This document shows positions 27,336 to 36,860 of a DNA stretch of 64,000 bases, one piece after another. The stretch spans positions 3,865,501 to 3,929,500 of the forward strand of contig CP060499.1 of assembly GCA_024760525.1 (NCBI GenBank), in the 5' to 3' direction. Source of the DNA: Nitrospira sp. Its GTDB lineage: Bacteria; Nitrospirota; Nitrospiria; Nitrospirales; Nitrospiraceae. The notes under the pieces are model-generated. The model had not been told where the DNA came from. It was given only the letters and a program-made list of their open reading frames with translations, and did not search any database. The position numbers were made by a program, and so were the translations under genes. Within the stretch, counting starts at the first letter, position 1. Every line of letters starts with the position of its first letter.

Positions 27336-27695
27336 GTGAGCTGGTCTTCTATCCCGAAGCTGTTCTTGACCATCGTGTTTTTTGCAGGCGCCGCCTACCT
27401 GACCGTTGCCTTCAATTGGACCTACTCCGATGGGAGCCGAGCCGGTTATATTCAGAAATATTCAAAGAAGGGCTGGCTCTGCAAGACCTACGAAGGGGAA
27501 TTGGCGATGACGACCGTGCCGGGCACGGCTCCCGTCCTCTGGCAATTCACCATCTGGGACGACAAGGTCGCCACGCAATTGTCAGCGGTGATGGGGAAAC
27601 GCGTGATCTTGCATTACAAAGAGTACCGCTATATTCCGACCACCTGCTTCGGTGAGACCACCTATTTCGTGGATCACGTAGAAATCCAAGAATAG
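27336..27695 (+). CDS. Small membrane-anchored protein of unknown function
   Basis: No family recognised with confidence. The 119-aa product has one N-terminal hydrophobic segment (LFLTIVFFAGAAYLTVAF) and a short exported or cytoplasmic domain with SDGSRAGYIQKYSKKGWLCKTYEGELAM and HYKEYRYIPTTCFGET. A GTG start at 27336 has a GGAGGAGG five bases before it; a GTG at 27330 is in frame too. It sits directly after leuD, so is probably read through from it, without an obvious role in leucine synthesis. Confidence 0.7.
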   Translation: MSWSSIPKLFLTIVFFAGAAYLTVAFNWTYSDGSRAGYIQKYSKKGWLCKTYEGELAMTTVPGTAPVLWQFTIWDDKVATQLSAVMGKRVILHYKEYRYIPTTCFGETTYFVDHVEIQE

Positions 27696-27708
27696 TTGTC
27701 TCAGTCCC

Positions 27709-27831
27709 AGGATGTTCAAAAAGTCCTTCCAGCAAGGCCGCAGCTAGCGAGGAGACGAGACGTACTTTTTGCCGTACGCTGAGTTTCTGAGCGACGCGAG
27801 AACGAAGCTGGAGGGCTTTTTCAACATCCTG
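27709..27831. repeat. 123-bp element with terminal inverted repeats
   Basis: Ends match as an imperfect inverted repeat: CAGGATGTTCAAAAAGTCC reads toward TGGAGGGCTTTTTCAACATCCTG at the other end. The middle holds CAAGGCCGCAGC-AGCGAGGAG and an ACGTAC...GTACG inner stem. The right end abuts the corA stop codon. A relative starts at 63873. It is likely a dispersed non-coding repeat (REP- or MITE-like) and could end transcription from both sides. Confidence 0.75.
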
Positions 27832-28887
27832 CTACAGCCACTTTTTTCGACGGAACCCCACTAGCATGATCACCGCCACCATTCCCATGATCCCCAGCGC
27901 CATCGGGTAACCCCAGTGCCATTTCAGCTCCGGCATGTACTCGAAATTCATGCCATAGATGCCGGCGATGAAGCTGAGCGGCATGAAAATCGTAGTAATC
28001 ACCGTCAGCACTCGCATGACGGCGTTCAGCCGATAACTGACGCTTGAGAGATAGATATCCAGACTCGACGAGACCATTTCACGCAACGTCTCGATCGTGT
28101 CGACGATCTGCACCACATGGTCATAGACATCTCGGAAAAACACCCTGGTCGGCTCATGCAGAAACGGGCAGTCCGAACGAGACAGGTTGTTGATCGCTTC
28201 CCGCAACGGCCAGATGGCTCGGCGCACGAATAACAACTGCCGTTTCAGCGCGTGAATGTCCCTGAGCGTCTCCGGCTTCGGATCGGCCACCACTCGCTCC
28301 TGCAGCGATTCAATCCGTTCGCCGAGCATTTCGAGAACGGCGAAATACTGGTCGACCACGGCATCGATGAGCGCATACAGAAGATAGTCCGAACCGTTTT
28401 GCCGGAGGCGGCCCTTGCCGCCCTTCAGACGATCCCGCACCGAGTTAAACACATCGGTCCCATTCTCCTGGAAGGAGAGAACATAATTGCGCCCCATGAC
28501 GAAACTGATCTGCTCGACCAGAATGTCCCCCCGATCAGTGGTCGTGAGCATCTTCATGACGAGAAAGAAATAGGTGTCATAGTCGTCGAGCTTGGGACGC
28601 TGATCGGTATTCGCAATGTCTTCCAGCAGAAGCGGGTGAAGGTTGAAATGTTTCCCGAAGGCTTCCAGGACGTCGATCTGATGGACACCACCGACATTGA
28701 TCCAGGCCACCGTCTCGTCGACAGGCGGTTGAAGCTCATGGACGTCTGTGACGACGCGCTCCTCGCACCGTGCGCCGGCGTAGCTGAACAGCGTGATGTG
28801 GACGGGTTCGGTTCGCGTCTCGCCGATATGGATGAGTGTCCCAGGCGACAGGCCGGTTTTCTTTGACCGCTTCTGAACCAGCTTCAT
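27832..28887 (-). CDS. corA: Magnesium/cobalt transporter CorA
   Basis: A 351-aa CorA channel for Mg2+ (and Co2+). It has a large cytosolic alpha/beta and coiled-coil domain, then the selectivity-filter motif GMNFEYMPEL and two C-terminal transmembrane helices (LNAVMRVLTVITTIFMPLSF and GYPMALGIMGMVAVIML) ending in the basic tail RRKKWL. The GMN motif is intact. It ends at the edge of the repeat element. Confidence 0.97.
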   Translation of the reverse strand: MKLVQKRSKKTGLSPGTLIHIGETRTEPVHITLFSYAGARCEERVVTDVHELQPPVDETVAWINVGGVHQIDVLEAFGKHFNLHPLLLEDIANTDQRPKLDDYDTYFFLVMKMLTTTDRGDILVEQISFVMGRNYVLSFQENGTDVFNSVRDRLKGGKGRLRQNGSDYLLYALIDAVVDQYFAVLEMLGERIESLQERVVADPKPETLRDIHALKRQLLFVRRAIWPLREAINNLSRSDCPFLHEPTRVFFRDVYDHVVQIVDTIETLREMVSSSLDIYLSSVSYRLNAVMRVLTVITTIFMPLSFIAGIYGMNFEYMPELKWHWGYPMALGIMGMVAVIMLVGFRRKKWL

Positions 28888-28980
28888 GGTAGCGAGCTTG
28901 TACGCACATTCTCATGCCAGGTCAAGGTGCGTACGAGATCGGTTCTTTTCTTCCGGCTCGAGGCTTGGTACTCTCGTATC

Positions 28981-29796
28981 ATGGCATGGGATGACGAATT
29001 GAAGGTCTTGATCGAGGCGATCCGAGCGGCCGGGACGGAAGCGTTACGTTGCGCCGTCGAAGGATTTGAGACGATCAAGAAGCTGGATCATTCGCCGGTG
29101 ACTTCGGCAGACCTGGCCGTAAATCAGATTCTCCAATCTCGCCTGCAGTCGGCCTTTCCTCTCGATGGATGGTTGTCGGAGGAGTCGCCGGACGATCTGG
29201 ATCGGCTTCGCAAAATACGGGTCTGGGTCGTTGATCCGATCGATGGAACGAAAGCGTTCATCCGTGGTGAGCCCGAATTCTGTATCTCCGTCGCCCTCAT
29301 CGAGCAAGGCCGGCCGATCGTCGCAGCCGTCTTCAACCCGTCGACCGGTGAATTGTTCAGTGCCATCAGAGGAAGCGGTCTCTATCTCAATGACAAGCCG
29401 GTGACTCCACAGGCACTATACGGCGACCAATTGCCGGTCATTGCCCTGAGTCCGTGGGAGCGCCAAATCGGCCGCTTCTCGGCGCTTGAGCCGCATGCCG
29501 ACAGCCGTCCCATGCGCTCGATCGCGTGGGCTCTGGCGCTGACGGCAGGCGGCCGTCTCCACGGCGCTGCAACGCTGGAGCCGGAAAATGAGTGGGATGT
29601 TGCGGCGGGAGCACTCCTGATCACAGAAGCCGGCGGGGTGATATCGGATGGGAGCGGACTCACGCTGACCTTCAATCGGCCCGAGCCTCGCTATCGCGGG
29701 ATCGTCGCCACCAGCCCGCACTGTCCGGATGTCCTCACACGACAACTCAAGCGTCTGACGCGGTCGGTCGCCGGAGGCGACGACGAGCCGCTTTAG
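28981..29796 (+). CDS. Inositol monophosphatase / 3'(2'),5'-bisphosphate nucleotidase family protein (CysQ-like)
   Basis: A 271-aa metal-dependent phosphatase of the inositol-monophosphatase/fructose-bisphosphatase superfamily. The motifs WLSEESPDD, VVDPIDGTKAFI and ENEWDVAAGALLITEAGG are the metal- and substrate-binding set. Likely substrates are 3'-phosphoadenosine 5'-phosphate (CysQ) or inositol monophosphates; the sequence alone does not decide. The start ATG 28981 begins MAWDDELK. It overlaps the convergent aminotransferase by four bases. Confidence 0.85.
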   Translation: MAWDDELKVLIEAIRAAGTEALRCAVEGFETIKKLDHSPVTSADLAVNQILQSRLQSAFPLDGWLSEESPDDLDRLRKIRVWVVDPIDGTKAFIRGEPEFCISVALIEQGRPIVAAVFNPSTGELFSAIRGSGLYLNDKPVTPQALYGDQLPVIALSPWERQIGRFSALEPHADSRPMRSIAWALALTAGGRLHGAATLEPENEWDVAAGALLITEAGGVISDGSGLTLTFNRPEPRYRGIVATSPHCPDVLTRQLKRLTRSVAGGDDEPL

Positions 29797-30953
29797 AAAT
29801 CGGCTTGAGTCAAACGGCGACAGGCCTCATCGAGATCAGGATCCGTCTTCGCGTAGCTGAAGCGAATGAAGTTGGCGCCTGCCTGGCCGGAGAAAAAGGC
29901 CTCTCCCGGCACACCGGCCACACCGGTGTGTTGCAACAGGTGCATGGCGCGCGCCTTCCCTGTGTCGCCCGGAAGGCGGGAAACGTCCGCCAGCACATAA
30001 TAGGCCCCTTGCGGGATCGACGGCGCGAGCCCCGCATCGGCTAGCGCGCTGCAAAACCGGTCACGCTTGTTCTGGTAGTCATGCGCCAACCTCCGATAGA
30101 AACTGTCGGGCAATTCTTTGATCCCTTGAGCCACACCCATTTGCAGCGGCGCTGGAGCGCACACATAGAGTAAATCGTTCATCGCCCCAATGGCCTGCGC
30201 CCAGGGTTGGGCGGCCACACTGTACCCGATGCGCCAACCGGTCACGCTGAAGGTCTTGGAGTACCCGCCGATCGTCACCGTTCGTTCGGCCATGCCCGGC
30301 AACGCAGCCATGCTGAGATGGGTTCGTCCGTCATAGAGAAAGTATTCGTAGATTTCGTCGGTCAACACGAAGAGATCGTGCCGGCATGCAAACTCCGCCA
30401 GCGCTTCCAACTCCGCTCGACTGAACACCTTACCCGACGGATTGCCGGGAGAATTGACGATGATCGCCTTCGTCTTGGGAGTCACCACCTGCTCAAGCTG
30501 ACTCAACGAATACGTCCATGCCGGGGCTTGCATATGGACCACGACCGGAATCGCCTCCACCGCCACCAGCGCGCTGATATGGTATTGGTAGTACGGCTCG
30601 AACAGAATGACTTCATCACCGGAATTGAGCAGGGCTGCGCAGGCACAGTGAAAGGCACCGGTGGCCCCGGCGCTGACCGTGACCTCCGTGTCCGGGTCCG
30701 CTTGAATTCCGTTATAGTTGGCCAGCTTCTTGGCGATGGCTTGCCGCAGCTCCGGTAACCCGTCGAAGCGGGTGTACACGTTGTGCCCTTCTCGGATGGC
30801 GGACTCGGCACCTGCCAGCACGACCGGAGGCACCGGCGTATCACAGACCCCTTGCGCCATATTCAGCCCCTTCATGGTCACGCAAGCCTGGGTCATCGCC
30901 CGAATTTCTGATTGAGCCAGGTCGGCCATCCGCTGACTTACCGTTCGCGTCAC
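29793..30953 (-). CDS. Class I/II PLP aminotransferase
   Basis: A 386-aa fold-type I aminotransferase: NSPGNPSGKVFSR, DEIYEYF, the PLP-lysine segment GGYSKTFSVTGWRIGY and the C-terminal FIRFSYAKTD are present. The family includes aspartate and methionine/kynurenine-type aminotransferases, and substrate cannot be decided by eye. It is convergent with the phosphatase gene and its four-base overlap suggests compact but unrelated transcription. Confidence 0.88.
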   Translation of the reverse strand: MTRTVSQRMADLAQSEIRAMTQACVTMKGLNMAQGVCDTPVPPVVLAGAESAIREGHNVYTRFDGLPELRQAIAKKLANYNGIQADPDTEVTVSAGATGAFHCACAALLNSGDEVILFEPYYQYHISALVAVEAIPVVVHMQAPAWTYSLSQLEQVVTPKTKAIIVNSPGNPSGKVFSRAELEALAEFACRHDLFVLTDEIYEYFLYDGRTHLSMAALPGMAERTVTIGGYSKTFSVTGWRIGYSVAAQPWAQAIGAMNDLLYVCAPAPLQMGVAQGIKELPDSFYRRLAHDYQNKRDRFCSALADAGLAPSIPQGAYYVLADVSRLPGDTGKARAMHLLQHTGVAGVPGEAFFSGQAGANFIRFSYAKTDPDLDEACRRLTQADF

Positions 30954-31174
30954 AATCGCATCCCCTTTCGCCAGCCCCCTTTGTCGCAGAGGATAGCAGC
31001 CGCGTCAAGATACCCTCAAGATCCGGAACGCTGATGGGACAGGCCGACAACCAGCTAACAAATACCGTTTTGTCTTGCCGATAGCATCCCATCGCTTACA
31101 CTACAAACAGTCGCTCCCAAGAAGACCATACGAATCGACAAAACCAGTATTTGTCCAAGGAAGGGACCTGCACG

Positions 31175-31540
31175 ATGACATCAAGGGCAGCCCGCAAGCC
31201 TTCACCAGACGCGGAGGAAGGCGCGAACCTGCAAGACCGGCGAGGGCGGAGAATCGCTCTCTCGTGCCGCGTGTTCTTTTTCGGGGAAGATGACTTTGAG
31301 GGTGAAGCGACGCTGCTTGACGTGTCGACGAACGGCTGCCGGGCGGAATCGGAGGTTGAATTGAAGATCGGAACGTCGTTGAAGCTGTCGCTGTTCCTTC
31401 CGGACTTTAAGTGGCCCCTGCGCGTCGATCAGGCGATCGTGCGGTGGATCGACGGCAAACAATTCGGCCTGGAATTCACGATGATTCGTCTCGCCCAGCG
31501 TGAACGGCTACGAGGCTTGATCATGAAGGTCAAGCCGTAA
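31175..31540 (+). CDS. PilZ-domain protein
   Basis: A 121-aa c-di-GMP receptor candidate. It has the PilZ binding signature: Arg-rich DRRGRRIALSCR at about residues 22-33 (RxxxR) and DVSTNG (D/NxSxxG), then the conserved W-rich strand region with FKWPLRVDQAIVRW. There is no other output domain, so it would act by protein contact. AAGGAAGGG precedes ATG 31175. The RHS array boundary lies about 50 bases after its stop. Confidence 0.85.
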   Translation: MTSRAARKPSPDAEEGANLQDRRGRRIALSCRVFFFGEDDFEGEATLLDVSTNGCRAESEVELKIGTSLKLSLFLPDFKWPLRVDQAIVRWIDGKQFGLEFTMIRLAQRERLRGLIMKVKP

Positions 31541-31587
31541 CCGCAGTCCTACTCAAATAACCCTCACACATCGCGCCGCTGTTTTCC

Positions 31588-32564
31588 TGCACAGGGTTGA
31601 GCCTGTCATAGAAATAATTCGTTACGGTTCCGTTCACCGTGCGTCCTGTGCGACGGCCAAAGGAGTCGTACTTGAACGACGCGGTGAAACCGGTCTTGCT
31701 GACACCAGTCAATTGGTTTCGAGCATTCCATGTGTAGGTGGTCGTGACTCCTGCATCGGTGGATGTGGCTAAGTTGCCATTAAGGTCAAAAGTCTCCGTG
31801 CTCGTGCCGAAGGTCAGCTGCTGATTGTTCGCGTTGTAATTGGTTGTGGTCAAGGCGGGAGGGAGGTTCGTGCGAGCAAACGTGCCGCCGGTTTTGATCC
31901 GGTTACCGGCCGCATCGTAGGTGTATGTAAGGTCGCCGAGGGTCGTGGCGCCTTGCTTATAGGTCAGGCTCGTGAGTTCGGAGGCGCCGTTATACGCGTA
32001 CTCCACCTTGTTGGTGTTTGGATACGTCACGCTGGTCCGTCGATCCGCATCGTCATACCCAATCGTCACCGTGCTCGCGTTCTGCGTAATCGCCGTCAAC
32101 CGATTGGCATTGTCATACGTGTAGGTGACTTGCGGCTGGCCCGCGACCGTCATGGTCGCTCTCCGGTTCGCGTTGTCATAGGTGTAATCAATCTGCCCTT
32201 GTGGGGTCACTTCCTGCGTCAGCCGATCCAAGCCGTCATAGGTTCGAGTGATTGTGGCCGTGACGGTCCCACCAGCATTCTTCTCTTGAACTTGCGTGAT
32301 CCGATTGCCTGCATCGTAGGTGTAGTTCGTGCTGGTGTTGTCTTGAAATGTCGCCTTCGTTCGGCGATTCAACGGATCATAGGTATAGGTGGTCGTCTGA
32401 CTCTTTCGGTCGAGGACCGTGGCCAGATTGCCGTTGTTATCGTAGGTGTAGGTTTCGGTATTGAGCAGCGGGTCCTTTCGGGTGCTCGTCCGGTTCATGT
32501 TGCTGTACGTATACACCGTCTGTTGGCTCTTGGCATCGGTCACCGTGAGGAGATTGCTGTTCAC
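31588..32564 (-). pseudogene. RHS cassette 1: core fragment without tip
   Basis: Only RHS (YD) repeats remain: it begins at the SNLLTVTDAKSQQ point of the core and breaks off at NPVQE, before the conserved YYRARYY core end, and the open frame then runs accidentally antisense into the 3' end of the PilZ gene (to 31530). Both the N-terminal secretion part and the tip are missing, so it cannot make a toxin. Its sequence is close to that of the complete gene. Start given at the GTG at 32564; no ribosome-binding site is clear. Confidence 0.8.
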
Positions 32565-32591
32565 ATCGTGGTGAAGGTGGTGAAGAGTATG

Positions 32592-32885
32592 CTATGGCTG
32601 GAGACCAAAGAAAAGCCTTCGAAGCCCAGCAATAAATCCTGCGAACCCTGCCATAAAACAGAGGCCTCCAAACACATACCAATAGATTCGGAAGCCTGTG
32701 CCGCCAAGAAGTTTCTTGAGCACAACACCAGAACTACCGAAGGGTATATCGGAAGAAGGATCAACAAAAAACTTCACCCGTCTCCAGTTCGCATACACGA
32801 TTGCCGCGCCAATCAAAATAAATACCCCATATATAAGAAGATCACGATAAAGGTTTTGAAGATTGATCGCATTATTCATATTCAT
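32592..32885 (-). CDS. Candidate immunity protein for RHS cassette 2 (two-helix membrane protein)
   Basis: A 97-aa protein with two strong transmembrane segments (LLIYGVFILIGAAIVYANW and YWYVFGGLCFMAGFAGFIAGL) and a basic C-terminus. No family recognised. It directly follows the tip of cassette 2 on the same strand, the position of an immunity gene. A membrane immunity protein would fit a tip that acts at the membrane. The ATG at 32885 is used; a TTG at 32915 is also possible. Confidence 0.6.
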   Translation of the reverse strand: MNMNNAINLQNLYRDLLIYGVFILIGAAIVYANWRRVKFFVDPSSDIPFGSSGVVLKKLLGGTGFRIYWYVFGGLCFMAGFAGFIAGLRRLFFGLQP

Positions 32886-32917
32886 AACATCAGGCCACGC
32901 AAGAACTGGTGCCAATT

Positions 32918-34678
32918 TTATCTCTGAGGCGCACTAATTGCTCCACCAGTGCGAAGCAGATCCACTCCAATGTTTAGATTCAGACCTTGCGTGAGATAAG
33001 ACTGATTGCTCCCATCAAAATCGGGGTTTGGAACAAAGTTAGTGCCGACTGAGAGATGCCTTGAAATTCCAACGTCGATCGAGAATTCGCCTGGAGTGGG
33101 TGGGGGCTCACCGATCTTGCATTGAAGACCTCCCCCGATGTTTGGTGGGAACACAATCTCTTTAGATATATTTAATCGCGGAATATCCAATTGGTAATTG
33201 GTCATACCAATCAGCACGCTTACCTTTATTTCAAAAAGACCAAGGGGATCGGCAAATAGTATCGCGTTATTATTTGAATAACGATAAACGTTTATTCCGC
33301 CTCTAAGCCCAATCGGATCCTCGGCAATAAACCGCTGGAAGCGTGGCTGATAGTACCGAGCGCGGTAATAGTAGAGCCCTGTGCCATCATCTTCCCGCCC
33401 GGTGTATTTATAACTGCTGGTGCTAGCTGAGCCAGTCTGACTGACAAACCCGAATGGCTCATAGGTGTACTGGGTCTGCAGCGTACCTGAACCATCTCCA
33501 AGCGCAACCGTTGAACCAAGGGCATCGGACAAAAGAGCCCTTACACCCACTCCATCAGTCCTGGTGAAGAATTCGTCGATGCCGAGCCCAGTCAAGAGAT
33601 TCGCCGTGACAGTACCCCCATTCTTTTCCTGCACAGGATTGAGCCCGTCATAGACATAATTCGTTACGGTTCCACTCACCGTGCGTCCTGTTCTTCTCCC
33701 GAAACTGTCATAGGTGAACGATGCCGTAAACCCTGTCTTGCTGATGCCCGTAAGCTGGTTTCGAGCATTCCAGGTATAGGTGGTCGTCACTCCGGCATCG
33801 GTGGATGTCGCCAGATTCCCGTTGAGATCGTACGTTTCCGTGCTCGTGCCGAAGGTCAGCTGCTGGTTGTTCGCATTGTAATCGGTGGTGGTCAAGGCGG
33901 GAGGGAGGATCGTACGGGCAAAGGAGCCGCCGGTTTTGATCCGGTTGCCAGAGGCATCGTAGGTATAGGTCAGATCCCCAAGTGTAGTCACGCCCTGTTT
34001 GTAAGTGAGACTGGTCAATTCCGAGGCGGCATTGTAGCCGTACTCAATCTTGTTGGTGTTTGGATACGTGACACTGGTCCAGCGGTCCGCGTCGTCATAG
34101 CCAATGGTCACCGTATTCGCGTTTTGGGTTATCCCGGTCAGCCGATTGGCATTGTCATACGTGTACGTCACTTGCGGCTGGCCCGCGACCGTCATGGTCG
34201 CTCTTCGGCTCGCATTGTCATAGGTGTAGTCAATCTGGCCCTGTGGGGTCACTTCCTGTGTGAGTCTATCCAAGCCGTCATACGCCCTCGTGATTGTCGC
34301 CGCCACCGTTCCGACAGAATTCTTTTCCTGCACCTGCGTGATCCGATTGCCCGCGTCGTAGGTGTAGTTCGTGGACGTGCCATCCTGGAAAGTCGTCTTC
34401 GTCCTGCGATTCAATGGGTCATAGGTATAGGTGGTCGTCTGGCTTTTGCGGTCAAGGATGGTCGCCAGATTGCCGCTGTTGTCGTAGGTGTAGGTTTCGG
34501 TGTTGAGCAGCGGGTCTTTTCGGGTGCTCGTCCGGTTCATGTTGCTGTAGGTGTAGACCGTCTGTTGGCTCTTGGCATCCGTGACGGTCAGGAGATTGCT
34601 GTTGGCATCGTGAATACCAATGGTGTGATTTGGGAGATGGGTAGGAGCAAGAAGATATAGGTCAAGTATGGATGTCAC
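32918..34678 (-). CDS. RHS cassette 2: truncated RHS core with distinct C-terminal tip
   Basis: 586 aa. It begins within the YD-repeat region (SNLLTVTDAKSQQ), retains the whole conserved core ending YYRARYYQPRFQRFIAEDP, then DPLG, and carries a tip of about 115 residues with no recognised domain (FEIKVSVLIGMTNYQLDIP ... GAISAPQR). The N-terminal signal and secretion part is absent. A GTG at 34678 overlaps the upstream stop as GTGA, so translation by coupling is possible. An immunity candidate follows it. Confidence 0.75.
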   Translation of the reverse strand: MTSILDLYLLAPTHLPNHTIGIHDANSNLLTVTDAKSQQTVYTYSNMNRTSTRKDPLLNTETYTYDNSGNLATILDRKSQTTTYTYDPLNRRTKTTFQDGTSTNYTYDAGNRITQVQEKNSVGTVAATITRAYDGLDRLTQEVTPQGQIDYTYDNASRRATMTVAGQPQVTYTYDNANRLTGITQNANTVTIGYDDADRWTSVTYPNTNKIEYGYNAASELTSLTYKQGVTTLGDLTYTYDASGNRIKTGGSFARTILPPALTTTDYNANNQQLTFGTSTETYDLNGNLATSTDAGVTTTYTWNARNQLTGISKTGFTASFTYDSFGRRTGRTVSGTVTNYVYDGLNPVQEKNGGTVTANLLTGLGIDEFFTRTDGVGVRALLSDALGSTVALGDGSGTLQTQYTYEPFGFVSQTGSASTSSYKYTGREDDGTGLYYYRARYYQPRFQRFIAEDPIGLRGGINVYRYSNNNAILFADPLGLFEIKVSVLIGMTNYQLDIPRLNISKEIVFPPNIGGGLQCKIGEPPPTPGEFSIDVGISRHLSVGTNFVPNPDFDGSNQSYLTQGLNLNIGVDLLRTGGAISAPQR

Positions 34679-35028
34679 TGGCCGTGCAATAAGCCCGCCC
34701 CTTGCATATTACACTTCCAAAGCGACACCACAACATGCACGTACCCATAGATTGCGATTACTAAAGCGCCGACAACAATTGAGATGAGAAATATGTGGTG
34801 TCGCATTCTAGCTTGTTCGAATATATGCAAGTCTTCCTTGTTAACGGCTAGTCTCCAGCCGTAGGCAAAAGGCATTTGACTCTTATACATGATGCCACTC
34901 GCATACTTGGACTTAATCACCGATGGCACCCTGCCTTGCATCGCCCACAGACCAATTCCGACCAACAAAACGCAATAGACTAGCAGTGACAAGTCAGCCA
35001 CCCGAATCAAGAAGTCCGGATTCGCCAT
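34675..35028 (-). CDS. Candidate immunity protein for RHS cassette 3 (membrane protein)
   Basis: A 117-aa protein with an N-terminal transmembrane helix (LLVYCVLLVGIGLWAM), a polar middle (KSQMPFAYGWRLAVNKEDLHIFEQARMRHH) and a second hydrophobic segment (IFLISIVVGALVIAIYGYV). No family recognised. It follows the tip of cassette 3 and its last bases overlap the start of cassette 2. The position and type fit an immunity role. Confidence 0.6.
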   Translation of the reverse strand: MANPDFLIRVADLSLLVYCVLLVGIGLWAMQGRVPSVIKSKYASGIMYKSQMPFAYGWRLAVNKEDLHIFEQARMRHHIFLISIVVGALVIAIYGYVHVVVSLWKCNMQGAGLLHGQ

Positions 35029-35098
35029 ACTACGACTCCATCTCCTGAATTTGACCTAGCTACATCACAAAAGGAACGTTAGTAATCTTAGGATGATC

Positions 35099-36335
35099 CT
35101 AATACGGTAGCAGCCCGATTGCAGCACATATGAAGAATAGCGCAATATTGGGGATGTACCCTTTGAGCTGCCCTTCAGTAAGCTCGGCGCTTTTTCTCAG
35201 CCCCTCTAGCTTCAACTCGCGTAATCGCTCTACATCCTGATCAGAACCTTTGCCAGATGAACACCGTTCTTCTAAAGGACGGATTACGGTGTTTAGGGCA
35301 TTGATGTCGTCAGACAACTTACCTAGACGCTTAAACGTGTCGTGAGCATCGAGGATATCTATCGCGGCACACGCAAGTGCTCCTCCCACTCCAATCGGGC
35401 CTGTACCGCTTGCATCTGTCCAATTCGTGGGGTTATTTAATGCATACGCAAAAAGGTTAACATCCCTACCTCTGAACCTGAGTGGGTCTTCTGCAATGAA
35501 CCTCTGCAACCGCGGTTGATAGTACCTGGCGCGGTAATACATAAGCCCGGTGCCATCGTCCTCTCGACCGGTGTACTTATAACTACTCGTACTGGACGAG
35601 CCAGTCTGGGTGGTAAAGCCGAAGGGTTCGTAGGTGTACTGCGTTTGCAGCGTGCCGGTACCATCGCCGAGTGCAACCGTTGAGCCAAGCGAATCAGGTA
35701 ACAGTGCACGACTCCCAACTCCATCCGTTCGCGTGAAGAACTCGTCAATGCCTAGGCCCGTCAGTAAGTTCGCGGTCACGGTCCCGCCGTTCTTTTCTTG
35801 AACGGGATTCAGCCCATCGTACACAAAGTTGGTGGTGGTGCCGTTGATCGATTTGCCGGTACGACGACCAAAGGAGTCATAGGTAAACGATGCTGTGAAG
35901 CCTGTTTTGTTGATACCTGTGAGTTGATTCCTCGCGTTCCATGTATATGTCGTCGTGCCACTTGCATCAGTAAACGTCGCTAAGTTGCCGTGGAGGTCGT
36001 AGGTCTCGGTGGCGGCTCCAAATGCAGTCTGTTGATTGTTGGCATTGTAACTGGCAGACGCGAGTGTGGGAGGCACGTTAGTGCGCGCAAACGTGCCACC
36101 GGTTTTGATGCGTGCCATCGTAGGTGTACGTGAGGTCGCCCAGGGTCGTGGCGCCTTGCTTATAAGTCAGGCTGGTCAACTCGGATGCCGCATTGTAGGC
36201 GTAGGTGATGCTGTTCGTGTTGGGATACGTCACAGTTGTGCGCCTGTCTGCATCATCATAGCCAATGGTCACCGTGCTGGTGTGTTGGGTACTTGTTGCG
36301 TTTGTAAATAAGTGGGGGGAAGACTCTTGCGTCAT
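35099..36335 (-). pseudogene. RHS cassette 3: frameshifted core with distinct tip
   Basis: The core is split: the first part (36335-36078) reads TVTIGYDDADRRTTVTYP... then loses frame at the TYTYDG-TH point near 36115; the second part (from 36118) resumes IKTGGTFARTN and runs to the stop at 35099. A deletion of about 11 bases relative to the sister cassettes, where TYDAAGNRIKTGG is intact, explains it. The tip after DASGTGP is about 100 residues with helical heptads and a hydrophobic C-terminus (IALFFICAAIGLLPY). No family is recognised. Confidence 0.75.
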
Positions 36336-36374
36336 GCCGTCATCCTATGTACTGCTCTTATGCCTTATAACCAG

Positions 36375-36860
36375 CTATCCCTGTGGCTTAACCATCCGAT
36401 CAAGCACCTTGTGAAGATGATTACGCCAGGATTCGTTCCTAACTTCATCCGCACGTTTTCGCATGTACAGCATCAGCTCTTTCTCCGCCACCACGTCATA
36501 GGTCTGTTCCTGTTGCATGTCGCTGAGAACCCAGACAATGTAGCGAAAATAGGAATCCTCCTGTGTTTCCCGCAGCTTCTTGGCAAGAAACGGAAACGCT
36601 ACTTTGCCTTCCCTTGCAAATTCCAATGCCAAATGAAAGGGAGGGGGATGAGTGGATTTCATCCCACACATATACGTAACATACTGCCGTTCGAGATCCA
36701 TGGTTGAGAAAGCAGCCACTTGTTCTCTCGTAGGTAGTTGGAAAAACGAGGTGACCAGCGTCCAACATTCACCTGAGGTCGGAGGCTCCGACGGCGCGTG
36801 ATGGCAATTGGGAAGGAGAAGCACAAACAGAATAGTCCAGCGCGGGAAGGACGTTCTCAT
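36375..36860 (-). CDS. Candidate lipoprotein immunity protein for RHS cassette 4
   Basis: A 161-aa protein with a signal peptide ending in a lipobox (LFVLLLPNC), so probably anchored to the inner or outer membrane. The mature part is helical with FAREGKVAFPFLAKKLRETQED and no family I recognise. The ATG overlaps the cassette 4 stop as ATGA, so the pair is translationally coupled, a strong sign of a toxin-immunity pair. Surface anchoring would fit protection from a protease tip acting outside the cytosol. Confidence 0.7.
   Translation of the reverse strand: MRTSFPRWTILFVLLLPNCHHAPSEPPTSGECWTLVTSFFQLPTREQVAAFSTMDLERQYVTYMCGMKSTHPPPFHLALEFAREGKVAFPFLAKKLRETQEDSYFRYIVWVLSDMQQEQTYDVVAEKELMLYMRKRADEVRNESWRNHLHKVLDRMVKPQG

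Noticed and set aside
31953..32927. 324-residue + strand open frame
   Set aside because: Shadow of RHS cassette 1 that runs on through a short intergenic part; no start signal or family.
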